NCBI GenBank assembly: GCA_024278415.1
Contig: JAJRTI010000163.1
Coordinates: 1-16,033 of the forward strand
Reading direction: 5' to 3'
Origin: Planctomycetota bacterium
Lineage (GTDB): Bacteria; Planctomycetota; Brocadiia; JAJRTI01
DNA: 16,033 nucleotides
Shown here: in pieces, positions 6,663-14,126 of the stretch
Position numbering within the stretch: the first letter of the stretch is position 1
Layout: the number at the start of each line of letters is the position of its first letter
Program-made: the position numbers and the translations under genes
Notes under the pieces: generated by a model
Told to the model about the DNA's origin: nothing
What the model saw: only the letters and a program-made list of their open reading frames with translations
Database searches by the model: none

Positions 6663-7586
6663 TTACTCCTCCTCGTGCTCGGCTATTTCCTCGTAGTCGC
6701 GGTCGAAAAGCTTCTGAAGGCGAATGGGCACGAGCCGGCCCCGAGTGCCGGTGAAGCGCAGGACGCCGTCTTCACTTATCATGTATATGTCCGGCAGCAG
6801 GTACACGTCATACTTGAGCGCGAGCGCGTTGCGCTTGCCCTTGCCGTCGCAGTGTGTGCGCCAGGTGATCTTCTGTTCGGCCATGAACTTTTTCAGTGCG
6901 TCCACCTTGCGGTCGAGCGCCACGCTCAGCACCGCGAGGCCCTTCTGCTCGAACGGCTTGGCCCACTGGGCGATTGCGGCGACTTCGGCCGCGCATTCCG
7001 GATCCTCGCTCGACCAGAAGATGAGCATGACCGGCTTGCCCTTCACCTGCGCGAGCGACATGGGTTTGCCATCGAGATCGCTCACCTCGAACGGGATCGG
7101 CGGCTTGCCCTTCTGCGTGTGCTCCATGGCGTAGAGCCGGCGGCGCAGGTCCGCGACGAACGCCGGCTTGGGCAGGGCCTTGGCGACGCGGTCGAGCTGC
7201 TTGTGCGCGCCATCCCACAGGCCGACCGCGCCGTACATGCCCACGATCATGTGCGCGCTGCGCTCCGCGTAGCGGCTCTGCGGGAAGGAGTCGATGCACT
7301 GCCAGAAGGTTTTGCGCGCGAGCGACATCTCGCGACGGCTCATGTGGTAGCGGCCGATGCAGTAGAGCGCCTTCGCGGCGCGCGGAGAGTCGGGGTGCGC
7401 GGCCGCGAACTCCCGCAGCGCGGCGCCGAGCACTTCCGGCGCGGGCCGCACAATGTCGAGTTCGCCCTGAAGCACCGGGTAGCGCAGGACGAGCTTCTTC
7501 CACGCGTCCTTGGCCCGCTCGCCAGCCAGCGCGGGGACGGCGCTGAGCATGGCGACCAGCAGCGTCTGTCTGAGCTTGGGGGGCAT
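6663..7586 (-). CDS. Secreted thioredoxin-fold (redoxin/TlpA-like) protein with degenerate active site
   Basis: This 307-residue protein begins with a signal peptide (MPPKLRQTLLVAMLSAVPALA, cleavage near 21). A helical, TPR-like region (about 45-150) follows, with SPRAAKALYCIGRYHMSRRE and FPQSRYAERSA. The C-terminal redoxin domain (about 163-295) has the opening IPFEVSDLDGKPMSLAQVKG and the cis-proline loop LLPDIYMISEDG (Pro265). The usual WCxxC is replaced by WSSEDPEC, so the first cysteine is lost and only Cys198 remains at the second position. Disulfide exchange of the classical type is therefore unlikely. A structural, chaperone or single-cysteine role is possible. The ATG at 7586 is preferred because GGAG lies seven bases upstream and it begins a good signal peptide. 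An in-frame extension to 7673 adds no such sequence. It lies between the amidohydrolase and sulfatase-like genes. Confidence 0.8.
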   Translation of the reverse strand: MPPKLRQTLLVAMLSAVPALAGERAKDAWKKLVLRYPVLQGELDIVRPAPEVLGAALREFAAAHPDSPRAAKALYCIGRYHMSRREMSLARKTFWQCIDSFPQSRYAERSAHMIVGMYGAVGLWDGAHKQLDRVAKALPKPAFVADLRRRLYAMEHTQKGKPPIPFEVSDLDGKPMSLAQVKGKPVMLIFWSSEDPECAAEVAAIAQWAKPFEQKGLAVLSVALDRKVDALKKFMAEQKITWRTHCDGKGKRNALALKYDVYLLPDIYMISEDGVLRFTGTRGRLVPIRLQKLFDRDYEEIAEHEEE

Positions 7587-7672
7587 GATCTCGCTCCAGA
7601 AAACAACTCTTGGTGATGTCAGGCATGGCCAGGAAAGTTTCACCATGCCGGCGCCGATGGCCCGGCAACACA

Positions 7673-7732
7673 TTGATAGAACGCAACGAATGTGATTTCC
7701 CTCGACTTCCGCGATTCGTTGCGTTCTATCAA
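7673..7732. repeat. 19-bp perfect inverted repeat with 22-base loop
   Basis: TTGATAGAACGCAACGAAT (7673-7691) is the exact reverse complement of 7714-7732. The right arm's ATTCGTTGC (7714-7722) is repeated directly at 7732-7740, 18 bases on. A 14-bp palindrome CGCCCCTAGGGGCG follows at 7749-7762. All lie between the amidohydrolase stop (7799) and the redoxin-like start (7586). There is no T-tract, so a classical terminator is not shown. A protein-binding operator or a mobile palindrome are alternatives. Confidence 0.85.
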
Positions 7733-7798
7733 TTCGTTGCTCCCATCACGCCCCTAGGGGCGCCGCACAGGCATGGCAGACGCGGCGCATGGCGCCTC

Positions 7799-8980
7799 CT
7801 ATTCATCGGCCATGCGGTAGTGCGGCTTGTACGCGTCGTCGGTGTATTCGACTGCGCCGTCCTTCATGACGAGCGCTATGTTCTCCGGCGGGTAGAGCAC
7901 GCTCACGTCGTCAAGCGGGTCGCCGTTCACGACCAGCACGTCCGCGCGCTTGCCGGGTTCGAGTGTGCCGAGGTCGTCGAGTTTGCCGTACGCCTCCGCG
8001 TTGGTTCGCGTCGCGGCGACGATGGTCTCCATGGGCGACAGGCCGCACGCGACCAATTCCTGCATCTCGTAGAGCGTGCGGTCGCCGGTGCGCCATGCCG
8101 CGGGGGTGCCGGGGTAGTCGCAGCCCACGCACAGCTTCACGCCGATCTCGTGCGCGAGCCGCACGCCGGCGCGGTGCATGGGTTGCGCCTCGGCCATCTC
8201 CTCGGCCTCCCAGGGCCGGTCGGCCTTGGCGTCGATGTTGCGCGGGCAGGTGACCGCGAGCGTGGGCGTGTAGTAGAGGCCCTTGGCCTGGATGCCGCGC
8301 ACCGCGGCCTCGTCGATGAACGCGCCGTGGTGGATCTGGTCGACATCGGCCTCGATGCAATTGCCGAGGCCCGGCTGCGTGTGCACGTGGCACACGACTG
8401 GCGCGCCCCAGGCGTGGGCTTCGCTCGTGAGCGCAACGAGTTCTTCGAGCGTGTAGTTGGGGGACGAGCAGTTCTCGTCCTGCGCCCAAAAGCCGCCGGA
8501 CGCGGCGGTCTTGATGAAATCCGCGCCGGCCTGCACCATCTCGCGCACGGCCTTGCGCACCTCCCACGGCCCGTCCGCGGTGCGGAACTTCACGTGCCCG
8601 TGCGTGGGCGTGACGATGCAGCCGGCGATCATGCGCGCACACCCGCGCACGTGGCCCGCCGCGATGCCGTCGCGCAACGCAATGCCGCTCACGTTCGCGG
8701 ACACGGAGCACACGGTCGTGATGCCGCGCTGGAGCGAGCGCCGCAGCACGCGCACGGCCTTCGGGTCGCCGCCCACGTGCGCATGGCCTTCGATCAGGCC
8801 CGGCATGGCCGTCTTCCCACACGCGTCGATCACCTCCGCGCCAGCGGGCACCTCGACCGCGTCGGCCGGGCCGACGGCGGCGATGCGCTGGCCCTCGACG
8901 ACGACGACACCGTCGTCAATCGCCGGCGCGCCGGTTCCGTCGATGAGCTGGCCGTGGATGATGGCGATGGGGTTGGGCAT
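7799..8980 (-). CDS. Metal-dependent amidohydrolase (imidazolonepropionase/prolidase-like)
   Basis: This 393-residue protein is an amidohydrolase-superfamily hydrolase. The N-terminal beta-sandwich strand (IIHGQLIDGTGAPAIDDGVV) leads to the metal motif GLIEGHAHVG (His66, His68). The likely carboxylated lysine is Lys157 in ADFIKTAASGG. Further metal and active-site residues are His198/His200 in CHVHTQ, His217/His218 in QIHHG and Asp288 in VGCDYPG. The C-terminal DLGTLEPGKRADVLVVNGDPL is typical. Closest families are Xaa-Pro/Xaa-Arg dipeptidases and imidazolonepropionase-like enzymes acting on small amides or peptides. The exact substrate is not determinable. No signal peptide is seen, so it is probably cytoplasmic. 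The ATG at 8980 is chosen because homologous sequence starts there. An extension upstream to 9100 is arginine-rich and runs through repeats. No strong ribosome binding site is visible. Confidence 0.85.
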   Translation of the reverse strand: MPNPIAIIHGQLIDGTGAPAIDDGVVVVEGQRIAAVGPADAVEVPAGAEVIDACGKTAMPGLIEGHAHVGGDPKAVRVLRRSLQRGITTVCSVSANVSGIALRDGIAAGHVRGCARMIAGCIVTPTHGHVKFRTADGPWEVRKAVREMVQAGADFIKTAASGGFWAQDENCSSPNYTLEELVALTSEAHAWGAPVVCHVHTQPGLGNCIEADVDQIHHGAFIDEAAVRGIQAKGLYYTPTLAVTCPRNIDAKADRPWEAEEMAEAQPMHRAGVRLAHEIGVKLCVGCDYPGTPAAWRTGDRTLYEMQELVACGLSPMETIVAATRTNAEAYGKLDDLGTLEPGKRADVLVVNGDPLDDVSVLYPPENIALVMKDGAVEYTDDAYKPHYRMADE

Positions 8981-9400
8981 TGGATCGGGAACTGCCAGGG
9001 AAGAAACGCAATCCGCCGCACGGCGGACGCCAAGACGCAGACGCGCGGAGGGGGGGGATCGCGCAGGTGCGAGAGCAATGACGAATGACGAAATACCCAA
9101 TAACGAAGGATTGACGTCGCAACGGTAGCACCGTACCCTCCGCCCTGCCCAGCGTCAAGCGTGTGTCGATCAAGTGCGCGGGGCTGATGCGGCAAACCGC
9201 CGACGGGCAGGCCTGCCGCGCGAGAGGCCGGTGCAGGGGAAGGTCATTCCGGAGTTCACGAACTCCGGAATGACCTTCTCCCCGCCCTGGGCAGCGGGCA
9301 CCGACAACCGCCCCCCATTGCCGCGCTCCCGCCTTTCCGATAACATGTGGCCAGCCAATCCCGTTCCGCTTACGTTTTACGTCTTTACGCTTTACTCCCC
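8981..9400. other. Divergent intergenic region without a gene
   Basis: This 420-base gap separates the minus-strand amidohydrolase and plus-strand ettA. It holds a short hairpin TCCGCCG/CGGCGGA (9012-9027), a tandem AATGACG AATGACG (9077-9090), a palindrome ACGGTAGCACCGT (9122-9134), a long hairpin (9236-9281) and TTAC words spaced 7-8 bases apart (9370-9395). A TTGACG (9111-9116) and an opposing TTGACG (9158-9153) could be -35 boxes of divergent promoters, each with a weak -10 after 17 bases. No credible coding sequence is seen on either strand. Confidence 0.6.
9236..9281. repeat. 22-bp hairpin with 2-base loop
   Basis: AAGGTCATTCCGGAGTTC (9240-9257) is followed by AC and then by its exact complement (9260-9277). 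Pairing extends outward to 9236/9281 with one G-U pair. It lies 120 bases before ettA. No T-tract follows. It could be a mobile palindrome, or a structured leader if transcription of ettA starts upstream. Confidence 0.85.
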
Positions 9401-11074
9401 ATGGCCCCCGAATTCGTTTTCAGCACGCACCAGCTCGGCAGGTCCTACGACGGCCACAAGGTCTTCGAGGGCATCAGCCTCTCCTTCTACTATGGCGCCA
9501 AGATCGGCATCGTCGGCGAGAACGGCGCCGGCAAGTCTACGCTCCTGCGCATCATGGCCGGCGCGGACAAGGAGTTCGACGGCGCGGCCGAGATCAGGAA
9601 AGGCATGAAGGTCTACTTCGTGCCCCAAGAGCCGCGCCTCGACCCCAGCAAGAACGTACGGGAGAATCTCGAAGACTCCGTCGCAGACGTGAAGGGCCTC
9701 CTCGACCGATACAACGAGATCACCGCAAAGATGGGCGAGGAGATGGCGGACGACGACATGGACAAGCTCATGGACGAGATGGCGAAGGTCCAGGAACAGA
9801 TCGACGCGGTCGATGGCTGGGAGATCGACCGGCATATCGACATGGCCGCGGACGCGCTCGTGCTCCCGCCCGACGACGCGGACGTGCGCACGCTGTCCGG
9901 AGGCGAAGTGCGCCGCGTCGCCCTCTGCAAGGCGTTCCTGGAGAAGCCGGACCTGCTGCTGCTCGACGAGCCCACGAACCACCTCGACGCGGAGACCGTG
10001 GCGTGGCTCGAGCAGGCGCTGCGCGATTACCCCGGCACCGTGCTCATCGTCACCCACGACCGCTACTTCCTCGACAACATCACCAAGTGGATCCTCGAAC
10101 TGGACAACGGCCGCGGCATCCCGTACGAGGGCAACTACGCGTCGTGGCTCGAGCTAAAGGCGGAGCGCATGCGCTTGCAGCACAAGCAGGCGAACGAGCG
10201 GCAACGCATCCTGGAGCGGGAGCTGGAGTGGGTGCGCAGCAACCCCCAAGCACGGCTCAAGAAGAGCCAAGCGCGCGTCCAGCGCTACGAGGAACTCGCG
10301 AGCCAGAGCTTCGACGTGAGCCGCAGCGAAGTCGTCATCCAGATTCCTCCCGGGCCCCACCTGGGCGACAAGGTGGTCGAGTTCAAGGGCGTGAGCAAGG
10401 GCTACGCCGGCGTGAGCCTGATTGACAACTGCGACTTCAACCTTCCGCCCGGCGCCATCGTCGGCGTGGTCGGCCCTAACGGCGCGGGCAAGACGACGCT
10501 CTTCCGCATGATCATGGGCGAAGAGGCGCCCGACGCGGGCACGGTCGACGTGGGGCCGAGCGTGGTGCTGTCCTACGTGGACCAGACCCGCGACGCGCTC
10601 GACGACGGGAAGACGGTCTTCGAGGAGATCTCAGGCGGCCAAGACGAACTGGAGTTGGGCGGAGGCAAGATCAAGTCGCGGGGGTACGTGAGCCGGTTCA
10701 ACTTCCGCGGGTCGCAGCAGCAGAAACTCGTGGGCGAGTTGTCCGGCGGCGAGCGCAACCGCGTGCACTTGGCCAAGCTCCTGCGCACCGGCGGGAACCT
10801 GATCCTACTCGATGAGCCGACGAACGACCTGGACATCAACACCATGCGCGTGCTGGAACAGGCGCTGCTCGACTTCCCCGCCTGCGCGATGGTCATCAGC
10901 CACGACCGCTTCTTCCTCGACCGCATCTGCACGCACCTGCTCGTGTTCGAGGGCGAGGGCCGGCTCCGCTGGTTCGAGGGCAACTTCCAGGCGTACGAAG
11001 AGCAAATGCTGAAACAAGACGGCGAGCACCTGTTGCACCGGCGCAGCAAGTACCGCCGGCTGCCGGCCAGGTAG
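9401..11074 (+). CDS. ettA: Energy-dependent translational throttle protein EttA (ABC-F)
   Basis: This 557-residue soluble protein (E. coli EttA is 555) has two ABC domains in one chain and no membrane segments. EttA binds the ribosomal E site and gates entry into elongation according to the ATP/ADP ratio. Domain one has Walker A GENGAGKS (39-46), signature LSGGE (165-169) and Walker B LLLLDEPTNHLD (185-196). Residues about 90-140 form the charged arm insertion. The inter-domain linker with ELEWVR and RYEELASQ is the P-site tRNA-interaction region. Domain two has GPNGAGKT (358-365), LSGGE (447-451) and LILLDEPTNDLD (from 467). The order, linker and ISHDRFFLDRICTHLLVFEGEG closely match EttA rather than Uup or other ABC-F types. 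ATG 9401 is chosen because homology starts at APEFVF. An in-frame extension to 9347 is not homologous. No ribosome binding site is visible, and upstream DNA is unusually T-rich. Confidence 0.95.
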   Translation: MAPEFVFSTHQLGRSYDGHKVFEGISLSFYYGAKIGIVGENGAGKSTLLRIMAGADKEFDGAAEIRKGMKVYFVPQEPRLDPSKNVRENLEDSVADVKGLLDRYNEITAKMGEEMADDDMDKLMDEMAKVQEQIDAVDGWEIDRHIDMAADALVLPPDDADVRTLSGGEVRRVALCKAFLEKPDLLLLDEPTNHLDAETVAWLEQALRDYPGTVLIVTHDRYFLDNITKWILELDNGRGIPYEGNYASWLELKAERMRLQHKQANERQRILERELEWVRSNPQARLKKSQARVQRYEELASQSFDVSRSEVVIQIPPGPHLGDKVVEFKGVSKGYAGVSLIDNCDFNLPPGAIVGVVGPNGAGKTTLFRMIMGEEAPDAGTVDVGPSVVLSYVDQTRDALDDGKTVFEEISGGQDELELGGGKIKSRGYVSRFNFRGSQQQKLVGELSGGERNRVHLAKLLRTGGNLILLDEPTNDLDINTMRVLEQALLDFPACAMVISHDRFFLDRICTHLLVFEGEGRLRWFEGNFQAYEEQMLKQDGEHLLHRRSKYRRLPAR

Positions 11075-11136
11075 ATCGTGGGCCGCGGCAACGGTGTGGA
11101 TATGATTTCAGATCAGAGAGCAAGAGGAGCAAGCTC

Positions 11137-14064
11137 ATGCGCGTGATCAGCGCCGTTCTTGTGTGGCTCGCCTTATGCCTCGCGGCGCGCGGCGCCGCAC
11201 CCTCTGGCCCGCAAGGCCTGCCAGAGGCGATTCTTCGCGAACTCAAGCCCGGAGGCCGCCTGCCCGCGGCAAAATACACGCTCGTGAAAACCTGGCAGGC
11301 GGAGGCCGCCGGCCACAACACGGGCCACCTCGTCGCCGACCCCGATGCCGACGGCGGCAAGGCCTGGGAGGTCAAGGCCGGCGCCGACGCGGCCGGAGCA
11401 TTCCTCTTCGGCCCATACATTCGTGTCCAACCCGGCGACTACGTCGCCTTCTGCCGCATCAAGCTCATGGACTCCATGGGCGAGGGCATCGTGGCCACGC
11501 TCGACGCATGCGTCTCGGCCGGACAGCGCATGCTCGCCTGGAAGCAGTTGTTCGCCAACGCACTGGAGCCGGGCCAATACGTGCAGATCCCCATCGGCTT
11601 CCAATACAAGAGCGGCCGGCTCGAATGCCGCATCATGTGGAGCAGCGACGCGGCCCTGCGCGTGGACACGGTGAGCCTGTTCCGGGTGCAAGGCTCCGCG
11701 GCGCTGTCCCTGACCCGCCGCGCGGCCGCGGCCAAGCCCAGCGGTGAGCCGAGCCACCTGCCGCTCCCCGCGGAGCCGCGGCCCTTCCCCGACATCTTCC
11801 CCCGCTCGGCCTTGCCGGCCCAAGAGCTGCTCGTGTGCGACCTGCGCAAGGAGCGCCGCAGCGTGCGACTGCTCGCCTACTGCCTGCAAGGGCTCATCAA
11901 CCGCAAGCAGCCGCGGGTGTATTGCCTCTCGACCGACCTCGATGCGTTTTGGCTGCAACACATGCTCCGCCGCGGGTGGGTGAAGCGCACGCAAAGCGTG
12001 AAGCCGCTCGACTTGCTCAAGCGCTTCGCCAGCGACTACCGCGGCGCGGTCGTGTTCGACCCCGCGCTGCCGGCGTCGAAGAACGTGGCGACCATGATCG
12101 CGGGCGTGCGCGGCGCGCTGGTCGCGTCGCCGAGCCTGGCGAAGGAGCTGTCGCTCAAGGTTGTGGACGACCTGCGCGGCCGGTGGAAAACGAGCGCGGA
12201 CGCGTACGCCTGGGCTTTCGAGCATCTGTGGCCGCAGCTCTCCCACCACGTGATCGCGTGCGCGTGGCCCGAACATCTCGCGCTGCGGGATTACCTCGTG
12301 CAGCACAAGGTTTTCATTTTCTGGATTTCCGGGCCGCTAGACGGTTCGGCGCCGTACGCGTCGCCCACGCGCGAGGCGCGGCTCATGGAGAAGCTGCTCG
12401 CCAAAATGCCCGTCAACATCCCCGTCATGAGCTACCCTTGGGCAGCCAAGGACATCGGCGTCGGCGAGGGGCCGGGCGTGAGCCTGTTCGCCGAGTTCGG
12501 CAAGTATCTCGTGGGCTCCATCAACTGCTCCAACCTGAGCGTGCATTCCGGCGTGCGCGTGCGTGAGGTGCGCCAGCGGCCCGCGCCGCCAGCGCCTGCG
12601 CTCAAGAAGGACAAGGTCTACTTCTCGTTCATCCTCTCCGACGGCGACAACCTCCCCGTGCTCATGCGGCACAACTTCCCCCAGCTTTGGCGGGACAAGC
12701 TCCGCGGCCGCTTCCCCATCGGCTGGACCCTCTCGCCCGCGGCGCGCGTGCTCATCCCCGACATCGTCGATTACTACTACGGCTCTGCAACGGCCAACGA
12801 CTACTTCCTCGGCGCAGTGTCGGGCGTGGGTTACACCTACCCCGACCTCTACGGCAAGCGCTACCGCGACCGGCGGCGCGTGTACGACGGTTTCCTCGAC
12901 CAGACCGCGGACTACATGAAGCGCTCCGACCTGCGCGAGTTGTGGGTCATGAACGCGACGCGGCCCGACATCCTCAGCCGCTACGCGGAGCGCATCCCGT
13001 TCCTGCGAGCGCTGTTCCCCGACTACGGCCGACGCATCGGGCTGAACGAGGAGCCGACGTACCCGACCGCGCGCAACGTGCCGGTATTCCGCGCGGTGGG
13101 CCGATGGCGGCAGGACGCGAGCCGCGCCGAGCGGCTCAAGGAGGTCGTGGCCGACGTGCGGCGCATGACCCCGGCCGAGCGGCCGGCCTTCCTGCACGTG
13201 TTCGTGCTCAACTGGTTCGCGGACTTGCCCATGCTCCAGCAGATCGCCAAAGAGCTTGGCCCCGACTACGTCGCGGTGCGGCCCGACCACCTGGCCGCGC
13301 TGTGGCGGCAGGCCATGCGCGACGCGGTCGTGCTGATCCGCACCCCGAGGACCGCACCCGCGATCCAAGGCGTGCAAACCGTCATCTCGGGCCGGCTGCG
13401 CAACGTGTCCGGCGCGGCCCAGGTCGTTCGCCTGTCTGTCGCCAGCGGATTCGAAGCGGACTCCATCGCGCCGGCGCGCGTCGAACTTGGCCCGGCGAAA
13501 GGCGCCGAGTTCACCCTCGTGGGCCGGCCGACGGCCGGCGTGATCAAGCTGCGCGCCACGGGGGCGTTCGGCGTGCGCGAGAAACGCATCAAGCTCATGT
13601 TCGTTGAGCGCGGCGAAGTGCTCGGCGGCCTCCCGGCCGGCCAGCGGCTTGTTCCCGCCAAGTATCTCGAAGCCGAGACCCTGTCCCACTCTTCCGGCCA
13701 GACCGAGCCGGACGCGCAAGCGAAGAACGGCCAGGCGTGGGTCGTGCGCAAGCCGCTCTCCCGGCCCGGCCACGTGCTGTTCGGGCCTTACGCCGAGTTG
13801 CCGAAGGGCAAGTATCTGGCGTTGTTCCGCGTCAAGCGTTTGGGCGACGGCCAAGGCGCGGCCGCCGTGCTCGATGCGTGCGTCGGCGGCGGCAAGCCGC
13901 AGACCGGCGAGAAGCGCGTCGCCGTGAAAGACCTGCCGCTCGGCCGATACGTTTGCGTTCCGCTCATCTTCGACCATCCTGGCGGCAAGTTCGAGACGCG
14001 CGTCATGTGGCCCGGCGCCTGCCCCCTCGCCATCGACAGCATCGCCGTGTGGCGGATGGAGTGA
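11137..14064 (+). CDS. Secreted GxGYxYP family protein with duplicated flanking modules
   Basis: This 975-residue protein starts with a signal peptide (about 1-20). A beta-rich module (about 43-184) follows. The GxGYxYP N-terminal region contains LLAYCLQGLINRKQPRVYCL (near 245-265). The C-terminal core has SDGDN (501-505) and the defining motif GVGYTYP (563-569). An Ig-like region spans about 729-824. A second copy of the first module closes the protein (about 838-973): both copies share LFGPY, a VLDACV/TLDACV strand, a GxYVxxP turn and a RxMW strand. The Pfam family is described as a putative glycoside hydrolase, but catalysis is not established. The acidic SDGDN is a plausible active-site candidate. 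The end modules resemble carbohydrate-binding sandwiches, which is inference. ATG 11137 has GAGGAG seven bases upstream. It follows ettA by 62 bases, but no functional link is apparent. Confidence 0.85.
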   Translation: MRVISAVLVWLALCLAARGAAPSGPQGLPEAILRELKPGGRLPAAKYTLVKTWQAEAAGHNTGHLVADPDADGGKAWEVKAGADAAGAFLFGPYIRVQPGDYVAFCRIKLMDSMGEGIVATLDACVSAGQRMLAWKQLFANALEPGQYVQIPIGFQYKSGRLECRIMWSSDAALRVDTVSLFRVQGSAALSLTRRAAAAKPSGEPSHLPLPAEPRPFPDIFPRSALPAQELLVCDLRKERRSVRLLAYCLQGLINRKQPRVYCLSTDLDAFWLQHMLRRGWVKRTQSVKPLDLLKRFASDYRGAVVFDPALPASKNVATMIAGVRGALVASPSLAKELSLKVVDDLRGRWKTSADAYAWAFEHLWPQLSHHVIACAWPEHLALRDYLVQHKVFIFWISGPLDGSAPYASPTREARLMEKLLAKMPVNIPVMSYPWAAKDIGVGEGPGVSLFAEFGKYLVGSINCSNLSVHSGVRVREVRQRPAPPAPALKKDKVYFSFILSDGDNLPVLMRHNFPQLWRDKLRGRFPIGWTLSPAARVLIPDIVDYYYGSATANDYFLGAVSGVGYTYPDLYGKRYRDRRRVYDGFLDQTADYMKRSDLRELWVMNATRPDILSRYAERIPFLRALFPDYGRRIGLNEEPTYPTARNVPVFRAVGRWRQDASRAERLKEVVADVRRMTPAERPAFLHVFVLNWFADLPMLQQIAKELGPDYVAVRPDHLAALWRQAMRDAVVLIRTPRTAPAIQGVQTVISGRLRNVSGAAQVVRLSVASGFEADSIAPARVELGPAKGAEFTLVGRPTAGVIKLRATGAFGVREKRIKLMFVERGEVLGGLPAGQRLVPAKYLEAETLSHSSGQTEPDAQAKNGQAWVVRKPLSRPGHVLFGPYAELPKGKYLALFRVKRLGDGQGAAAVLDACVGGGKPQTGEKRVAVKDLPLGRYVCVPLIFDHPGGKFETRVMWPGACPLAIDSIAVWRME

Positions 14065-14090
14065 GCAGGCCAGGCGCCGACGCGCAGGAC

Positions 14091-14120
14091 TTGACCCGCC
14101 GCGAGCCGCGGCCTTATCAT
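14091..14120 (+). promoter_or_regulatory. Strong promoter-like pair immediately before the membrane-protein ATG
   Basis: TTGACC (14091-14096) and TATCAT (14115-14120) are 18 bases apart and each match the sigma-70-type consensus at five of six positions. The ATG at 14127 begins seven bases after the -10 hexamer, where transcription would normally start. The mRNA would then be leaderless. No ribosome binding site precedes the ATG, which agrees with this. Confidence 0.5.
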
Positions 14121-14126
14121 GGGGCC

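Noticed and set aside
7749..7762. Palindrome CGCCCCTAGGGGCG as amidohydrolase terminator
   Set aside because: The two arms meet with no loop and no T-tract follows, so an intrinsic terminator is not supported.
7610..9088. Plus-strand open frame of 492 codons opposite the amidohydrolase
   Set aside because: It is a shadow of the minus-strand gene, which has intact metal-ligand motifs.
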